A stretch of 64,000 nt of DNA. Origin: Lojkania enalia. Taxonomy: Eukaryota; Ascomycota; Dothideomycetes; Pleosporales. This document shows, in pieces, positions 10,901-22,318 of this stretch; the first letter of the stretch is position 1, and every line of letters starts with the position of its first letter. Both the position numbers and the translations under genes were made by a program. The stretch covers positions 434,001 through 498,000 of the forward strand of contig ML986584.1 of assembly GCA_010094045.1 (NCBI GenBank), written 5' to 3'. Below the pieces are notes generated by a model. The model was not told the origin of the DNA. It worked only from the letters and a program-made list of their open reading frames with translations, and ran no database searches.

Positions 10901-13048
10901 GATCAAACAAGCTATCGAACAAATTGAGCTGGGATACGTACCTCAAAGCACCCATCACCAGGTTACAACATTATAGCCTCCTTCTAGGGACCGTTTTAAA
11001 AAGATCAACGGTCGACAACGAAGAAAAAAGAAACCTTCAAATCGCAATGGAGGAAATCAAGAATGTAACATTGGAATGTGACAACCGCGTCGCGGAGATG
11101 TCACGCAAGGTGGATCTCACTGACCTTCAAGCAAAGCTGATCCTAAGACCAGGCATGCAACGCGTGGAGCTGAATTTGGACCACCTCGGAAGAGAACTCA
11201 TATTCAAAGGCGATCTCCAGAGAATGGGAGGCAACCGATTTACGTGGCTTGAAACACATGCACTACTGTTCGATCACTATCTAGTCTTGGCAAAGACTGT
11301 TTCGTACAGAGAGGCTGATGGGGTTACCAAATCAGAGAAGTATGATGTCTCGAGGCTTGTGAGTATTACTAGTTATTTCTTTTGATACAGCTGACAAGCA
11401 GTAGCCAATACCCATGGATTTACTTGTTTTGGAGAGTGAAGATGATGATCCCGTAGTCAGATCAGCAGTCAAAGGTATTGCTGCTGTAACAACTGTTACG
11501 GGAAAAGTCTCAGGTTCCGAATCCCGTCTCGGGAGGGTATCAACAAATAGCCCTGGGCCGGGCACACTTCAACATACTAACACATCTAATTCTCTATCGT
11601 CCACGAACACAGGATCTTCCGGGAAGACGATGGTGAATACTACCGTTCTTGACGCTGGCAAGGACGAGAAAATCATGTTTCCTTTCAGGATAAAACACTT
11701 AGGAAAGGAGACCTACACTCTATTTGCACCAACGGCGCAAAATAGGGCAGAGTGGTGTGACAAGCTCATTATTGCAAAAACAAGACACGCTGCAGCTTTG
11801 TTCGCCCAGAATGCAGAGCCATTCCGGTTACGAGTTATGGCAGATTCTGCTTTCGCTTATGAGAGTGCTATGCCCTCCCAAAAAAGCATTACCATCAAGG
11901 GCACTCCCCTCGACCGATCGATAGAGGAGGTTGAGAAATTGTTCAGCCACTCCGGTCGACCTGTACCCATTTGTCGTGCTAAAGTAAATTGCGCGACAGC
12001 ATTCCACCAACCATATGGCAAACATATGGTTGCTGTTGGCACGGATATCGGCGTTTACCTTTCGGAGTATGACAATCCTCGTGGTTGGACAAAGGTAATT
12101 TTTTTTTTTTTTTTTTTTCATCTCGATGCGAAGTATAATCATACTGAAACACAACAGGCTATACCCATACCTAAAGTAACTCAAGTCGCTGTTTTGGAGC
12201 AATTCAGCTTAATGCTACTCATCTCAGATAAGTCATTGATTGCGTATCATCTCGATGCTGTATGTCCAGTCAGTGGCTCGCTCCCGTCAAATGACTCCGC
12301 TCGGCGTGCGCCCCAGAAACTGTCTGGTGCCCGGGATATAGGCTTTTTCGCCACAGGTGTCATGAAGGACAGGACGCTCGTATTCTATAAGAAACGTGAA
12401 GGCCTTTCGTCGACGTTCAAAGTGTTAGAGCCCGTATACCAGAAATCTACAGAGAAAAAATCTCGCCTATTCCGATCCGGCCGAACCGAGTTTTTCCGCG
12501 AGTACGATGAATTCTATATCCCGGCCGAATGCTATGACATCAACTTATTTCACTCTTCTCTTGCCATCTCTACAGCAAAAGGGTTTGAGGTGCTCACGTT
12601 GGACAAGAAGCAGCCTTGGTCCGTTCCTGACCTCAAACAACCCCACGTTGCCACCATAGCATCTCGGCTCCAAAATCAAGATCCGCTAGGCATGTTCCGG
12701 TTGTCAGACCAAGAATTCCTCCTGTGTTACGAAGAATGCGCTGTTTACGTCAATAAGCATGGTGATATATCCCGTTCCGTGATTATGGAGTTCGTAGGAA
12801 AAGCAAAGAGTGCAGCGCTCTACGGGCCGTACGTGCTATTGTTTGATCCGGACTTCGTCGAGATCAGGAATGCGCAGAATGGACGTTTGAGACAGGTCAT
12901 CGCCGGAAGAGACGTCAAATGTCTAGACGATGGATTGAGTGGCGGGTCTTCGGGGAACAGAACCGTCAAGCTAAGTTTGCAGCATCCGCAGCAAGAAAGA
13001 TCTCAGATCGTAGTCGAGCTATTACTTAATGAGGGACTGAAGGAGTAA
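7939..13048 (+). CDS. ROM2: Rho1 guanine nucleotide exchange factor, Rom2-type (DEP-DH-PH-CNH)
   Basis: Three exons, 7939-11358, 11405-12094 and 12158-13048, encode about 1666 residues. The first about 680 are disordered and rich in Ser, Pro, Gln and Tyr, with a QA/QP repeat near 95-110. A DEP domain follows at about 690-800 (PWALSSIISWLKGM ... YKAGTLVHEEEWLKF). The DH catalytic domain spans about 855-1055, opening with RQNIIHEIVQGEDNYMERV. A split PH domain (about 1075-1265) and a C-terminal CNH domain (about 1280-1650) complete the order seen in yeast Rom1/Rom2 and S. pombe Rgf proteins. Such proteins load GTP onto Rho1 at the plasma membrane, driving glucan synthase and the Pkc1 cell-wall-integrity cascade. 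Intron 1 (46 nt) is needed to keep the PH frame. Intron 2 (12095-12157) is 63 nt, has no in-frame stop and a run of 20 T, and is called an intron because its translation interrupts CNH. Long N-terminal tails are usual in filamentous fungi. Confidence 0.93.
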
Positions 13049-16000
13049 TTTGATGGGATTGATATCAGAGGGACACCTTTTTGTATCTAGTAATGAAGTC
13101 CTATTTCGGGATGAGCCGGCGCAGGGCAAGCTTGTCCCTGGAGTTGGGGAAACGTTGGATTGGTGTTTTTGAGGGGGTATGCATAGCATAGAGGACTCAC
13201 CGTTGATGAATGTCGGGGTGGGCTGCTTACTCTTTTGGCCAGTTCGTTCTATTCTCGATAAGTTTTATGGATACCTATTTGGGAAGTCGTTTGGCCCTTT
13301 CACCATTCTTTGACGTATTTTGTAACTGTAAACATTGTGGCTTGGTGAGGCATCCTTGTATTCTTTTTTGTTTTTTTAACTGTTTGGTGTTCGGAGAATC
13401 GAGGAGTGCATGTGACATTTTTGACATCCAATCGCCCTTGGTTATGAAACGTGAAAGCTTGAACGGAGCCGGAGTCGCTTGAACTCTTAAGGGGGAGTTC
13501 GACAAGCCATCAGTCGACAGCTGGATTGGGGCGCCTTTTAGCAACTCGTGTTTATCAGGCGGATCCACGAGCAAGCACTGATGACTGTGGTGATGCATCA
13601 GGGGCAGCTTGGTGCTCCCCGCCTAGACTCAAACATTGAAGTGCGCTAGGGGCGTAGTATAGATTTGCATCGTTGATGTTCCCTCAGGGCGGCTCCGGGC
13701 CCTTGTGCGCTTCGGCCGGGGAAAATTAACGGATCCTGGACAGCTGTGAATATGCGGGTTGAATGCTCATCGCTTTGAAGCGGCTGGCTTGATGCATATT
13801 AAAGGAAAAACACAAGCCTGCGGTCGTCGCCGATTTCGTTGGAGACTCCCCTACAAGGCGAGCTTTGCTTGCAGGACTCTTGGAATGATGGTATTGTATG
13901 AGCTTGAAGGGGGGGGGGGTTTGTATAGACTGGACTTGCTTGGAAAAGACATGCGGCGGCTATGTAGGTACGATATGTAGGGGCTGTCTAGGATATTTAT
14001 TTACGGCACAGAGGGTGGGTATCAGGATGGGGTTTGTCTGTTCCATTGGGAGGGTTTTGGGTATAATGTGGGGATCTACGGAGTATCTCGGGTTGTGGGA
14101 TAGGGGGGAGTTGGATGGATGTTGGGAGGAGAAGGATGAGAAGTGAATATGGAGCAGATGGTTGGAGGTGGGGGTATCAATGGCGGGTTCTAATGCGGTG
14201 AGAAAATAAATATGGGAATTCAAGTGGTATCGTCGATACGAACTATCACATTCGCCGTCGCGGCCAAGAACAGAAAGCAAGACGTTAGAAATATTCCTAG
14301 AAAACGACTCCGTACAAGAAACACAGAGGCTGCTAGGTGGAACTATATTGCATATTCGTCCGACTCCTTAGGGGCAATTAGAACTAGTTCCGCTCATTAT
14401 CCATCACACATGTACATGTAATTGTCCATAATAGCAACACTCATTTACCATAAGCGAAAGTTAGCCATATTCTTATTTAAGAATATTCTAGACATACAAA
14501 GATAATTAGTTGAATTATTCGCGGCAGGAAATCATATTTACCTCTGCCTTCCTCCTGCCATTTTAATCTAGAGAACCTTCGTACCAACCGCCTATCGCTG
14601 AAATAACCCATAGCTAATAGCAATCGTAGTTGGCCTAATCTCCGCTACCTCTTGAGGTCTATGCGGACGCCTACCTAACGAGATAGTAAACACTTGTAGC
14701 ACTGTGTCACGTGATCGACAGGACCCGCATGCAACCCCTTCACACAACGGGAACTCGCATTGCATACCTCCGAATGCGTTCCAGTGTCACGGCGCACAGG
14801 GAGGGAAAAGTATCTAAATGTACATGAACACTTCCGAGCACGGGATGCACGAATACATACATGTACATGGCCGTGCAAGGGGGACCGGAAAATAGCGGCG
14901 TGGGCTTAGTACGTTGCGATATAGGAGCGCGATAGGCCGGTGCGTGGATACGGGTTGAAGAGACCAGTAGTCGTGCTCGATGAGAGAGGTGATGCATGGA
15001 AAGGAGGGAGAGCGTACTGCCGTGACATGAGGTGTTCGAGGAAGGCGGTGTGTTTGCACCTTGTCAGCGTGGGTGTTAGTACGAGTGACAAGGTATAAAG
15101 GGTCCTGTCTGTCTCGAAGTCAAAGTCGTGCCAAAAGCAATTCGTCCGTACGTGTCGTGCTTGATGTAGTTTTCTGACTGGTCCGTTCGGGCAAGAAACA
15201 TCAGTCCACCCCTAAGGTACTTATGGCGAGTAGATTGCTGTTCATGCACCTGTGTTGCATACCCGCCGGCAATAGGGCTGGATGCAGTTCGCTGTACAAC
15301 ATGCAGCTGTTGTGTCCTACTCAAGACTCGACGACTCAAGCATGCGAGTATTGAACTTCCAAGCTAGCGAGTCGTACCAGAACGCTGGAGAGTCGGAAAG
15401 ACGGGTCGGGGGGAGGCAATAGCAACGCGAGTAGTAGATGTAGTTGTGGGATGGAATTAGAGAAATCGGAGTAGCGAAGGGCCCTATCGGTTATCATTTC
15501 GTCATCACGAAAGAGGAAAGAGCGAGGAAGAACGTGCGACCTACCTCATCAGGCATCACTTCATCCGTGGCCGTTGAAAGCTCACTAGCACCTGCAAAGG
15601 CTAGTATTCAGAGCGAGTAGACTCGCCAGTCGCTCGAGACGCCCAATTCAACGACATACATGCTCCATGTACATGCTTGTACGACTGCGGGGGAATGCGG
15701 AAAATATTGGCAACACGAGAATGATGCAACGCCGGTGGCGGATGGGGATGCGCACTGCCGGGTCCTAACGGCGAGGCGATTTATTGAATGTGATTTAATG
15801 GGGAGAGACAGCAGGTTGGATAAGCCAAAAGACGTTGCACGACAGCGTTGTTGCTGCACGACTGGTTTCCGGCTTTGGGAACTTGGAGTAGATGATGTTG
15901 ATAGCTGGTATTGGACAAGCACAGTGGACGGCGCGAGTGAAGGCAGCCATTGGCTGGGGGGCGACAAGGCGGGTAGATAGAAGCGCTTTAGGTGGTGCTT

Positions 16001-16231
16001 TGAATAGAAGCGGAGATATTGTAGGAAAGGGTTGGTGATTGGTTGCTGTGGCGTTCGGGACCTTGCGATATCGAAGGCCTCATGTAGATAGGAGGCACAA
16101 TATCGCAGATTCGACTAACCAAGGTTGCACGCCCTCACCTTAACAGTGTGATAATATTCTTGCAGCCCAAAGCTCGTAATTGGGTAGGTTCGCTGTATCT
16201 CTGACATTGCCGAGCTAGGGTCGCCGTTGTG

Positions 16232-16256
16232 AAAAAAAAAAAAAAAAAAAAAAAAA
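16232..16256 (+). repeat. Uninterrupted run of 25 A
   Basis: A perfect A25 tract in gene-free DNA. It could be slippage-derived or the remnant of a retroposed poly(A) tail; I found no target-site duplication or coding relic beside it. Confidence 0.9.
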
Positions 16257-17552
16257 TTTGAAGGTAGAGTCAGGTTTCAACGAGTAGATATATCGCCATC
16301 CTCAAAATAGACGCAGGTTCATCTATACAGGCACAAGAGGTAAAGTCGCTTAGTGGATGCATGTCGATCGTTTGTGATTTTCTCCAGCTCCCTGTCCCGG
16401 TCGCTCGGTTGGCTGTTGTAAGACCCCACCGGTTCCATATTGAGATGTTTCTTGAGGCTATCGCTCTCGAATTATCCAGATCCGGCACACCCATGGCTCT
16501 GGGCCGTCAAATCGTTTACGAGCGGTACCTGCCTATTGACTGGGAACGGGATAAATGGAGGAAGAAAACGGAAGTAGACGAGGCAGAAGCGAGCAATAGC
16601 AGAGTCACTATAGAAACAACCTTTAGTTAACGACATGTGTTTCCTCGTATTGAGGAAAAGACACGGTAGAGTCTTTGCGCAAAGGATTCTAGTCATGGTA
16701 GGCCCCGTTGGACGAATGTAGCGGTCAGTCTCACCGCCATCAGTGCTCGAGGGTGTTTCAGTGGGATTCCGGCGTCCGGAGGTTCGTCGCACATAAGCAG
16801 CAAACAGCATACGATGGTATGGCTGGCGGAACTCAGAATGCTACGGAAACGCGGCGGATGCTTGGCCCAGAATCAGCTGTAAAGCCGATACACACATTAC
16901 TATTGGAAGATTGCAATATTTGAAGACTTCCAAGCTTGGGGAGGTAAGGCGGAGTGCTCACGTGGACACGATGGGCGACGGCGGGCGGACGGTTCGACTC
17001 CTTGGGAAGGCTTGGAGACGAGGTTCGAGGGAAATGAGCAATCATGTGCCTGTCGTCTGGTGGCTGCGGCCGCTATTTGCTGCACCCCGCACCGGCGGCT
17101 TTATGCTAAGGAAGGGGGACGGGACATTACTACAAGAAGACATGAGGTTACGGAGAGGGTATTGTCTCAGGGTGGGATTAGGCTTGTGATCCGACCGTTG
17201 ATGCTGCGCGGCGCGGCTGCTATATGAAAATATTGACAAAATCTGCAGCGCGGACAGGCCTAAGATGGGTAGCGGCAGAGGGTAATTTATCTCACGCGTC
17301 TGCTGCTAAAGATACTTGACGGGCAATCAGAGCAGTGGCCAGGCCGTTGCCCAAGGCGGTAGACGCGCGCGGGTGAATTGGTGACGGCGGAGGCGATCAT
17401 AGGTAGACGCCCCGATTACCCTTGTAGGCGAAGAATTGGGAAGAGCGATCCTTGAGAGGCCAGCACGCTGCCGACCACGTGGAAAACGACGACATCCATG
17501 GCCCCAAGGACCTCAGGGTTCAATAGGTGCGATGGTGGGCCACGTCAAGCAT

Positions 17553-17580
17553 GGACGCTGGACGCTGGACGCTGGACGTT
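17553..17580 (+). repeat. Heptanucleotide tandem repeat (ggacgct, 4 copies)
   Basis: Three exact copies of ggacgct and a fourth with one change lie in non-coding DNA. No function is apparent. Confidence 0.9.
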
Positions 17581-17820
17581 TGGCCGCTGGCTTCCCTCTC
17601 GGGGCGACGACGCGGGCTGGCGGCCTACCTGCCTAGCCAGCCGTGAGTGCATGCAGACCTGCTACTATACGGAGTACCTAGGTAGGTAGATATGTATGTT
17701 GGTTGTGGTTCTGGATCTAGTTGTGGTGTTCAAGCGCCCGGAGCTGCAGGGCTCACGGCGGATATTTTCTCGAGCCCGTCCTTTCTAGATTGCTGGTGCT
17801 GGTTCCATTGGTGCCGCTGC

Positions 17821-17890
17821 TGGTGCTGGTGCTGGTGCTGGTGCTGGTGCTGTTGGTGTTGGCCCGCCCGCCCGCCCGCCGCCCGTCCGC
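17821..17890 (+). repeat. (tggtgc)n hexanucleotide tract followed by (cccg)n-like tract
   Basis: About five copies of tggtgc are followed by a run of gcccgcccg units near 17862-17890. Both are in non-coding DNA and are likely to vary in length between strains. Confidence 0.85.
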
Positions 17891-19154
17891 TCGCCTTGCC
17901 TGCTTGCCTGCCTAGCTACTACCGACTTCCGCTATGAGAAACAGAAAAAGTTTCGGTCCGCTTGGGCGCGAGGGCGTGCCGTGTGCAGGATGCTGAAACG
18001 GCCATGACGGCTGCCCCTCGCTCAATTTTGTCTGGTGGTCCACGGTGTGTGGCGACGGTGTCTGGTCGTCTCTGAACGGAGACTGCTTTCGGCGCGATCA
18101 AACGGAAGGTGCGACCGCTGAAACAGCGAGCGTGACTGCCCCTAATGGAGCCGGCGCGGGGCCTGCCTGATTGGCTGGCCGCCTTTATTGGCAATGGCCG
18201 TGTTGCAACATGGGCCCAAGAGCTGCATGACATGTGTCGAATCACACAAGCCCTAGTCTGCGCGCCTCTTCAGCTTGTGCCAGATGACGCTGCCTCAGTC
18301 ATCTACAAGAGAGATGCGAGCTCCGAGGTAGTCCTAGGTAGGAGCGGGAGTGGGCGTGGTCGCGGGGTGGTGGGCGGCCGGCGACGAACCGCACCGTACC
18401 GTCCACACAGCAGGTTGCACACTTCAGAGTACGGACAGTACGTAGATAGCGAGGACTACTAGTTCGGTGAATTGCCAGGGCTCGCTTCCCTGCAACTTGA
18501 AACCGCCGGACGGGCCAGTTGGGAGCTGGTAGACTTTGGTGGCGTCTGTTCGCTGCACCTCTGGCCGCAAATTGGGGATCCCAGCCCATCCCAGCCCATC
18601 CAAGCACATCCCCCAGCACACGCTCTACGCTTGCTCCAGTCTTCGCCCTCTCCGTCAAGTGGCTTGCCTCTCTTGTCTCTCGTCTGGCATGGGCCTGCCT
18701 GGCGTGCCCTTGCAACTGCTCCAGCTCTAGGATCTGCCTCCTGCGCCCGCTGCCCTTGTCCGCCAGCCCATTTTTACGCTCCGCGCCCGCACCTCGCTCA
18801 GGCGCTCTCTCGTTGCGGCGCGTCTTCATTCTCACAGCTTCATCTTCTACAACCTCCCTCCCTCCGCCACCCAGGGCTCCTCCTTCTCCTCCTCCTCCGC
18901 CGGCCCTTCCCTCTCTCCTCCTTCTCCCCCGTCCCTCCCGTCCGCTGCGGGCTCTAGCTGCTACGTGCGACGACCAGCCACACTGCTGCGCCCGCCGTCG
19001 AGCAGTTTGCGCTCTCCACCAACGCTTTCTGTCGCATCTCCCTCTAATACTACCTTGCTGAACCATTTCGTGTTGCGCCCTCGCCCAGCCGGCCCTGCGA
19101 CAGCTCCCTCCCTCCTCCGGGCCCCCGTCTCATTACGTCCTGCTCCTGCTCGCA

Positions 19155-20643
19155 ATGACCACCGTCGTTGCTGCCCCCGGGGTAACCGCGCCCCATGCCC
19201 CGGTCGTCGAGGGTGTCGGGTCCTCGAGGACATATCCCGCCATTGCTCCCTCGACCTCTTCTCCTCACCTGGTCACGCCCAACTCCAAGAGCTCCAAGCC
19301 GGCCAGCGATAATGCTTCACCTACCTCCAGTGACAGCTCCTCGCACCAGCTCCGAGCGGAGGGGAAGCGCTCACCACTCTCGTATGTCTATTGCTGTCCA
19401 CTCTTCTCACTCTTCTTCTCACTCTCCTTCCTATTCGTCCCGTACCATGTCTTCTTCTGTCTCCATGTCGCCCCCGCACGATACTTTATCTAATCGCAAG
19501 TCATTATCTAGAGCAAGAGGGCCACACGGACCCAAGATAGTAGTCAAGAAAGAACCTTCCTCGCCCGACCTCACCACCTCCCGACACCGACCGCGCCGTC
19601 TCGACCTGTCCGGCCATAATAATCACATAGTCCATTCATCCGGAGCCCTCACAGCTCGACCGGCTGCCCCCCTCACCTCGAAAGACAGCGCTACTATGCA
19701 GGAGGTAGGCCTCGCCTGCCTATCGCCGGGCTTCCACACCCAGGACCCAACCATGCAGCAACAGCTACAGAAGAGCTTGGATGTGAGGGAGAGGCAGAAG
19801 CAGATTATCGAGGCACGTCACCGGCAGGGCAAGGGTGGTCCCATCCTAGATGACGATGCAACACGACACACCGAGATGAACCCCTTCAACCGCAACATCA
19901 AGACTCCGAACACCTCTCGAAGGAAGGGGCCTCCGCCGGGGCTCTCAATTGCACCACCGTCCCACCAACAGTTTGCCAACGAGCGTGTCATTCAATCCGC
20001 ACCGATCAACCAATCCTTCACCGGATTGCGTAGCGCTATGCCACCATCCCGCCATGTCGCCAATGGTCCCTCAAATCTCTCGCAAACTTCACACATCCAC
20101 CACGTCCCAGCACAGCAAACAAATAACCGACTCCCTCCGATTTCGGACGTTTTTCCGGAACCCCTCGGTGCTCCTCGTAGCCATTACAACAACAGTCCGG
20201 GCAATTCCTCGCATTCGAACCAGCAGCCCCCGCTGCCGTCACCCGGATTCCCACCACAGCAACAGCAAGCACCGCCGCCACCTCGTCCTCGAGAGTACAA
20301 GTCCGCTGAGGAAGCCGTCCAATCTCTCTCGGGCGGTCGTGAGGATCTTCTTCCTCGCATCGTTCACTACGGTGGCCACCAGCCTCCAACCCCACCATCC
20401 CCAATGCCTAACAAGGATGCATCGCAGGCCTACCCCCCGAATGTGGACCTTCATCGCAGCGGAAGCTCGAGGCGACGTGGCCGGGATGAATACGAACGAG
20501 ATATGGGCACTCCGCCGCTCGGACGCCAGGCCATGCGCACCGGACCATTCGGAGAGGGACGGGACACACCGGAGACGCAGCGAAAGAAGAAAGAGGAGTT
20601 CATTCAGCTCTGCTCAAGAGCATGGGATTTGTTCCATTCGTGA
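19155..20643 (+). CDS. Conserved-looking disordered fungal protein of unknown function
   Basis: Two exons, 19155-19381 and 19512-20643, encode 452 residues. The junction uses a consensus gtatgt donor and a ctag acceptor and reads SPLS-ARGPHGPKIVVKKEP. The 130-nt intron also contains an open frame, so splicing rests on the consensus sites. The protein has no globular domain I recognise. It is rich in Ser, Pro, His and Gln, with a basic GPKIVVKKEPSSPDL segment, a short ordered-looking block around VGLACLSPGFHTQDP and QLQKSLDVRERQKQIIEAR (probably helical), a poly-Gln/Pro stretch, and a basic C-terminus ending KKKEEFIQLCSRAWDLFHS. Both the VGLACLSPGF block and the terminal helix look like motifs I associate with uncharacterised ascomycete proteins, but I cannot name a function. 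A nuclear regulator or scaffold would fit the composition and is only inference. The upstream CT-rich leader suggests strong expression. Confidence 0.8.
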
Positions 20644-20959
20644 GCACTTCGACTCGGCTTTGGCCTTTCGGGCGGCTACTATGATACGTTTCGAGGCACA
20701 TTATATCCCAGATGATTTGGTGATATTGGCGTGATTTGGAGTTTAGGGCCGATGTCTAAAGGACGGGCACTCGCTTATGGTTTTGTTTCGTGTCTTCCCT
20801 GCCTGTAGATCTCAGCGTTTCTTGCTGCAAGGTCTAGCTGCAATATCTCGCATGTCTCTTCTTCTCTAGTCTCGCTAAACTAGCACGCGCGCACTTTATT
20901 TTCTACCCATATCCTCTCTCAAAAGCGCCGGCAAACGTAATAAGGCATGCACGATATCC

Positions 20960-20979
20960 TTTTTTTTTTTTTTTTTTTT
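20960..20979 (+). repeat. Run of 20 T
   Basis: Perfect mononucleotide tract about 320 nt past the stop of the preceding gene, in AT-rich DNA between two ctctctaca/ctctctcaa-like segments. Confidence 0.9.
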
Positions 20980-22294
20980 AATTTCATATCCTCTCTACAC
21001 CAAATTCCACTTTTATTCTCTACTTCTATTCTTGAATTCTCTCACATTCACAACTACGAGGAGATGAAGGGAACCTGATTTTTGATGTTGCTCACGTGGC
21101 CATGATAGGGGTGTGGTTTGTGTGTTTTGAAACAAACCATGTCTCATATCTACCGACGGAGACGCGACATGTCCATGCAAGAGAACTACGTCGTAACTCT
21201 CGACGTCTGTTACTTTCTATGTTTCAAGTTTTTGAAGATTCTGATAGGCGGATGGGTGTTGATATTACAACGTATTTCACCCGGTGAGGCTCCTAAGCCT
21301 TTTCTTCCCTTTGTTTGCTTATCTGGAGAATGGGAGGAGCGGGCCGCACGGCAGATGAAAATGTCGTGTCCGGATGGAGGGATTGGCAGGAAAAGGGGAC
21401 TGGGATAGGGATAGGGATACCAATGCATGTAGTTGTACGACGCTCGAGGACCAATGCAATTGTTCAACGTTTCTAATCTAGAATTCTTCGGGATATAGGC
21501 CGAGTTGTGTAGTGCAGAGCCAATGACTAAATGGCTTACGGGCCGATCTTGGACGAGTAGAGAGGTCGGAGAGGGTATGCATGAAGTGCCGAGCGACGCC
21601 GACTTATTTGCGATGAAACGCGATCCACGGGATCGGCACAGGATGAAACGGTTGACGTGCAGGGTCCAGTAATAATGTATACAATTGGGGCATCTAGTGC
21701 GTACGACGGACAAGCAAAACTAAACACGTATTTCGGTGTTATTCGGAGGATTGGGATGGAATGGATTCTTGGAGGGTATGGGAAAAAGGTGGAGCTTGTA
21801 TACGAGGTTTTGTTTTATTCTGAATGATAGTGTAGGGCGTATGAATTGTTTGAATTGCATTGACGTTGCGGGCGACGGTGATTTGTACTGGGCTTGGCAG
21901 GGTCCTTGTTTCTCGGCGAGTCGGGATTCGGGGATATAGACTATTGGGGTGGATTGACTTAGTTTGTGTTTACACATGTATGCGAAAAAGTCCGTAGTGG
22001 TGGGCTGAGGTGAATTGATTGATTTTCCGAGATTTGTTTCTTTTGCGCACGGGGATAGGTGTGGTCTCTACATGTGTCTTGTTCTTGGCTTGGTTTCTTG
22101 GTCTTGTCCTGTCTGTCAGCATGGCGTCCCGATTGTGCATTGATCTATCTTATCTTTCTATCGATTGGGAGGTGTTGCGATGTGTCTCTTTGTGTGTGCC
22201 AATGCTTATATCGTATACCGTAAACGAAGTATTTTTCGAACAGGGATGTGGAAGTATGGCGCATTGCCCCGCCACAGTGCTGATTATCGAGAGG

Positions 22295-22318
22295 TTTTTT
22301 TTTTTTTTTTTTTTTTTT
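22295..22318 (+). repeat. Run of 24 T
   Basis: Perfect mononucleotide tract in non-coding DNA. Read on the minus strand it is a 24-A run; no coding relic or target-site duplication was seen next to it. Confidence 0.9.

Larger units (their letters stand above)
13049..19154. other. 6.1-kb gene-poor region with simple repeats; leader of the next gene at its right end
   Basis: No frame here has recognisable protein features; the longer ones (for example 18299-19066 on the minus strand) follow GC-rich low-complexity DNA and overlap similar frames on the other strand. The stretch 14440-14640 is AT-rich. A run of 25 A lies at 16232-16256. Small tandem repeats occur at 17553-17580 and 17820-17890. 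From about 18580 to 19150 the plus strand is rich in C and T, as is usual for the promoter and leader of a strongly transcribed fungal gene, here the one starting at 19155. No RNA gene was recognised. Confidence 0.5.

Noticed and set aside
16970..17015. ggttcgactcc resembling a tRNA T arm
   Set aside because: Only about three base pairs form around the loop, and no D arm or acceptor stem is present upstream.
18299..19066. 255-codon minus-strand open frame
   Set aside because: It lies in GC- and CT-rich low-complexity DNA opposite the leader of the 19155 gene, is rich in Arg/Gly without domains, and overlaps equally open frames on the other strand.
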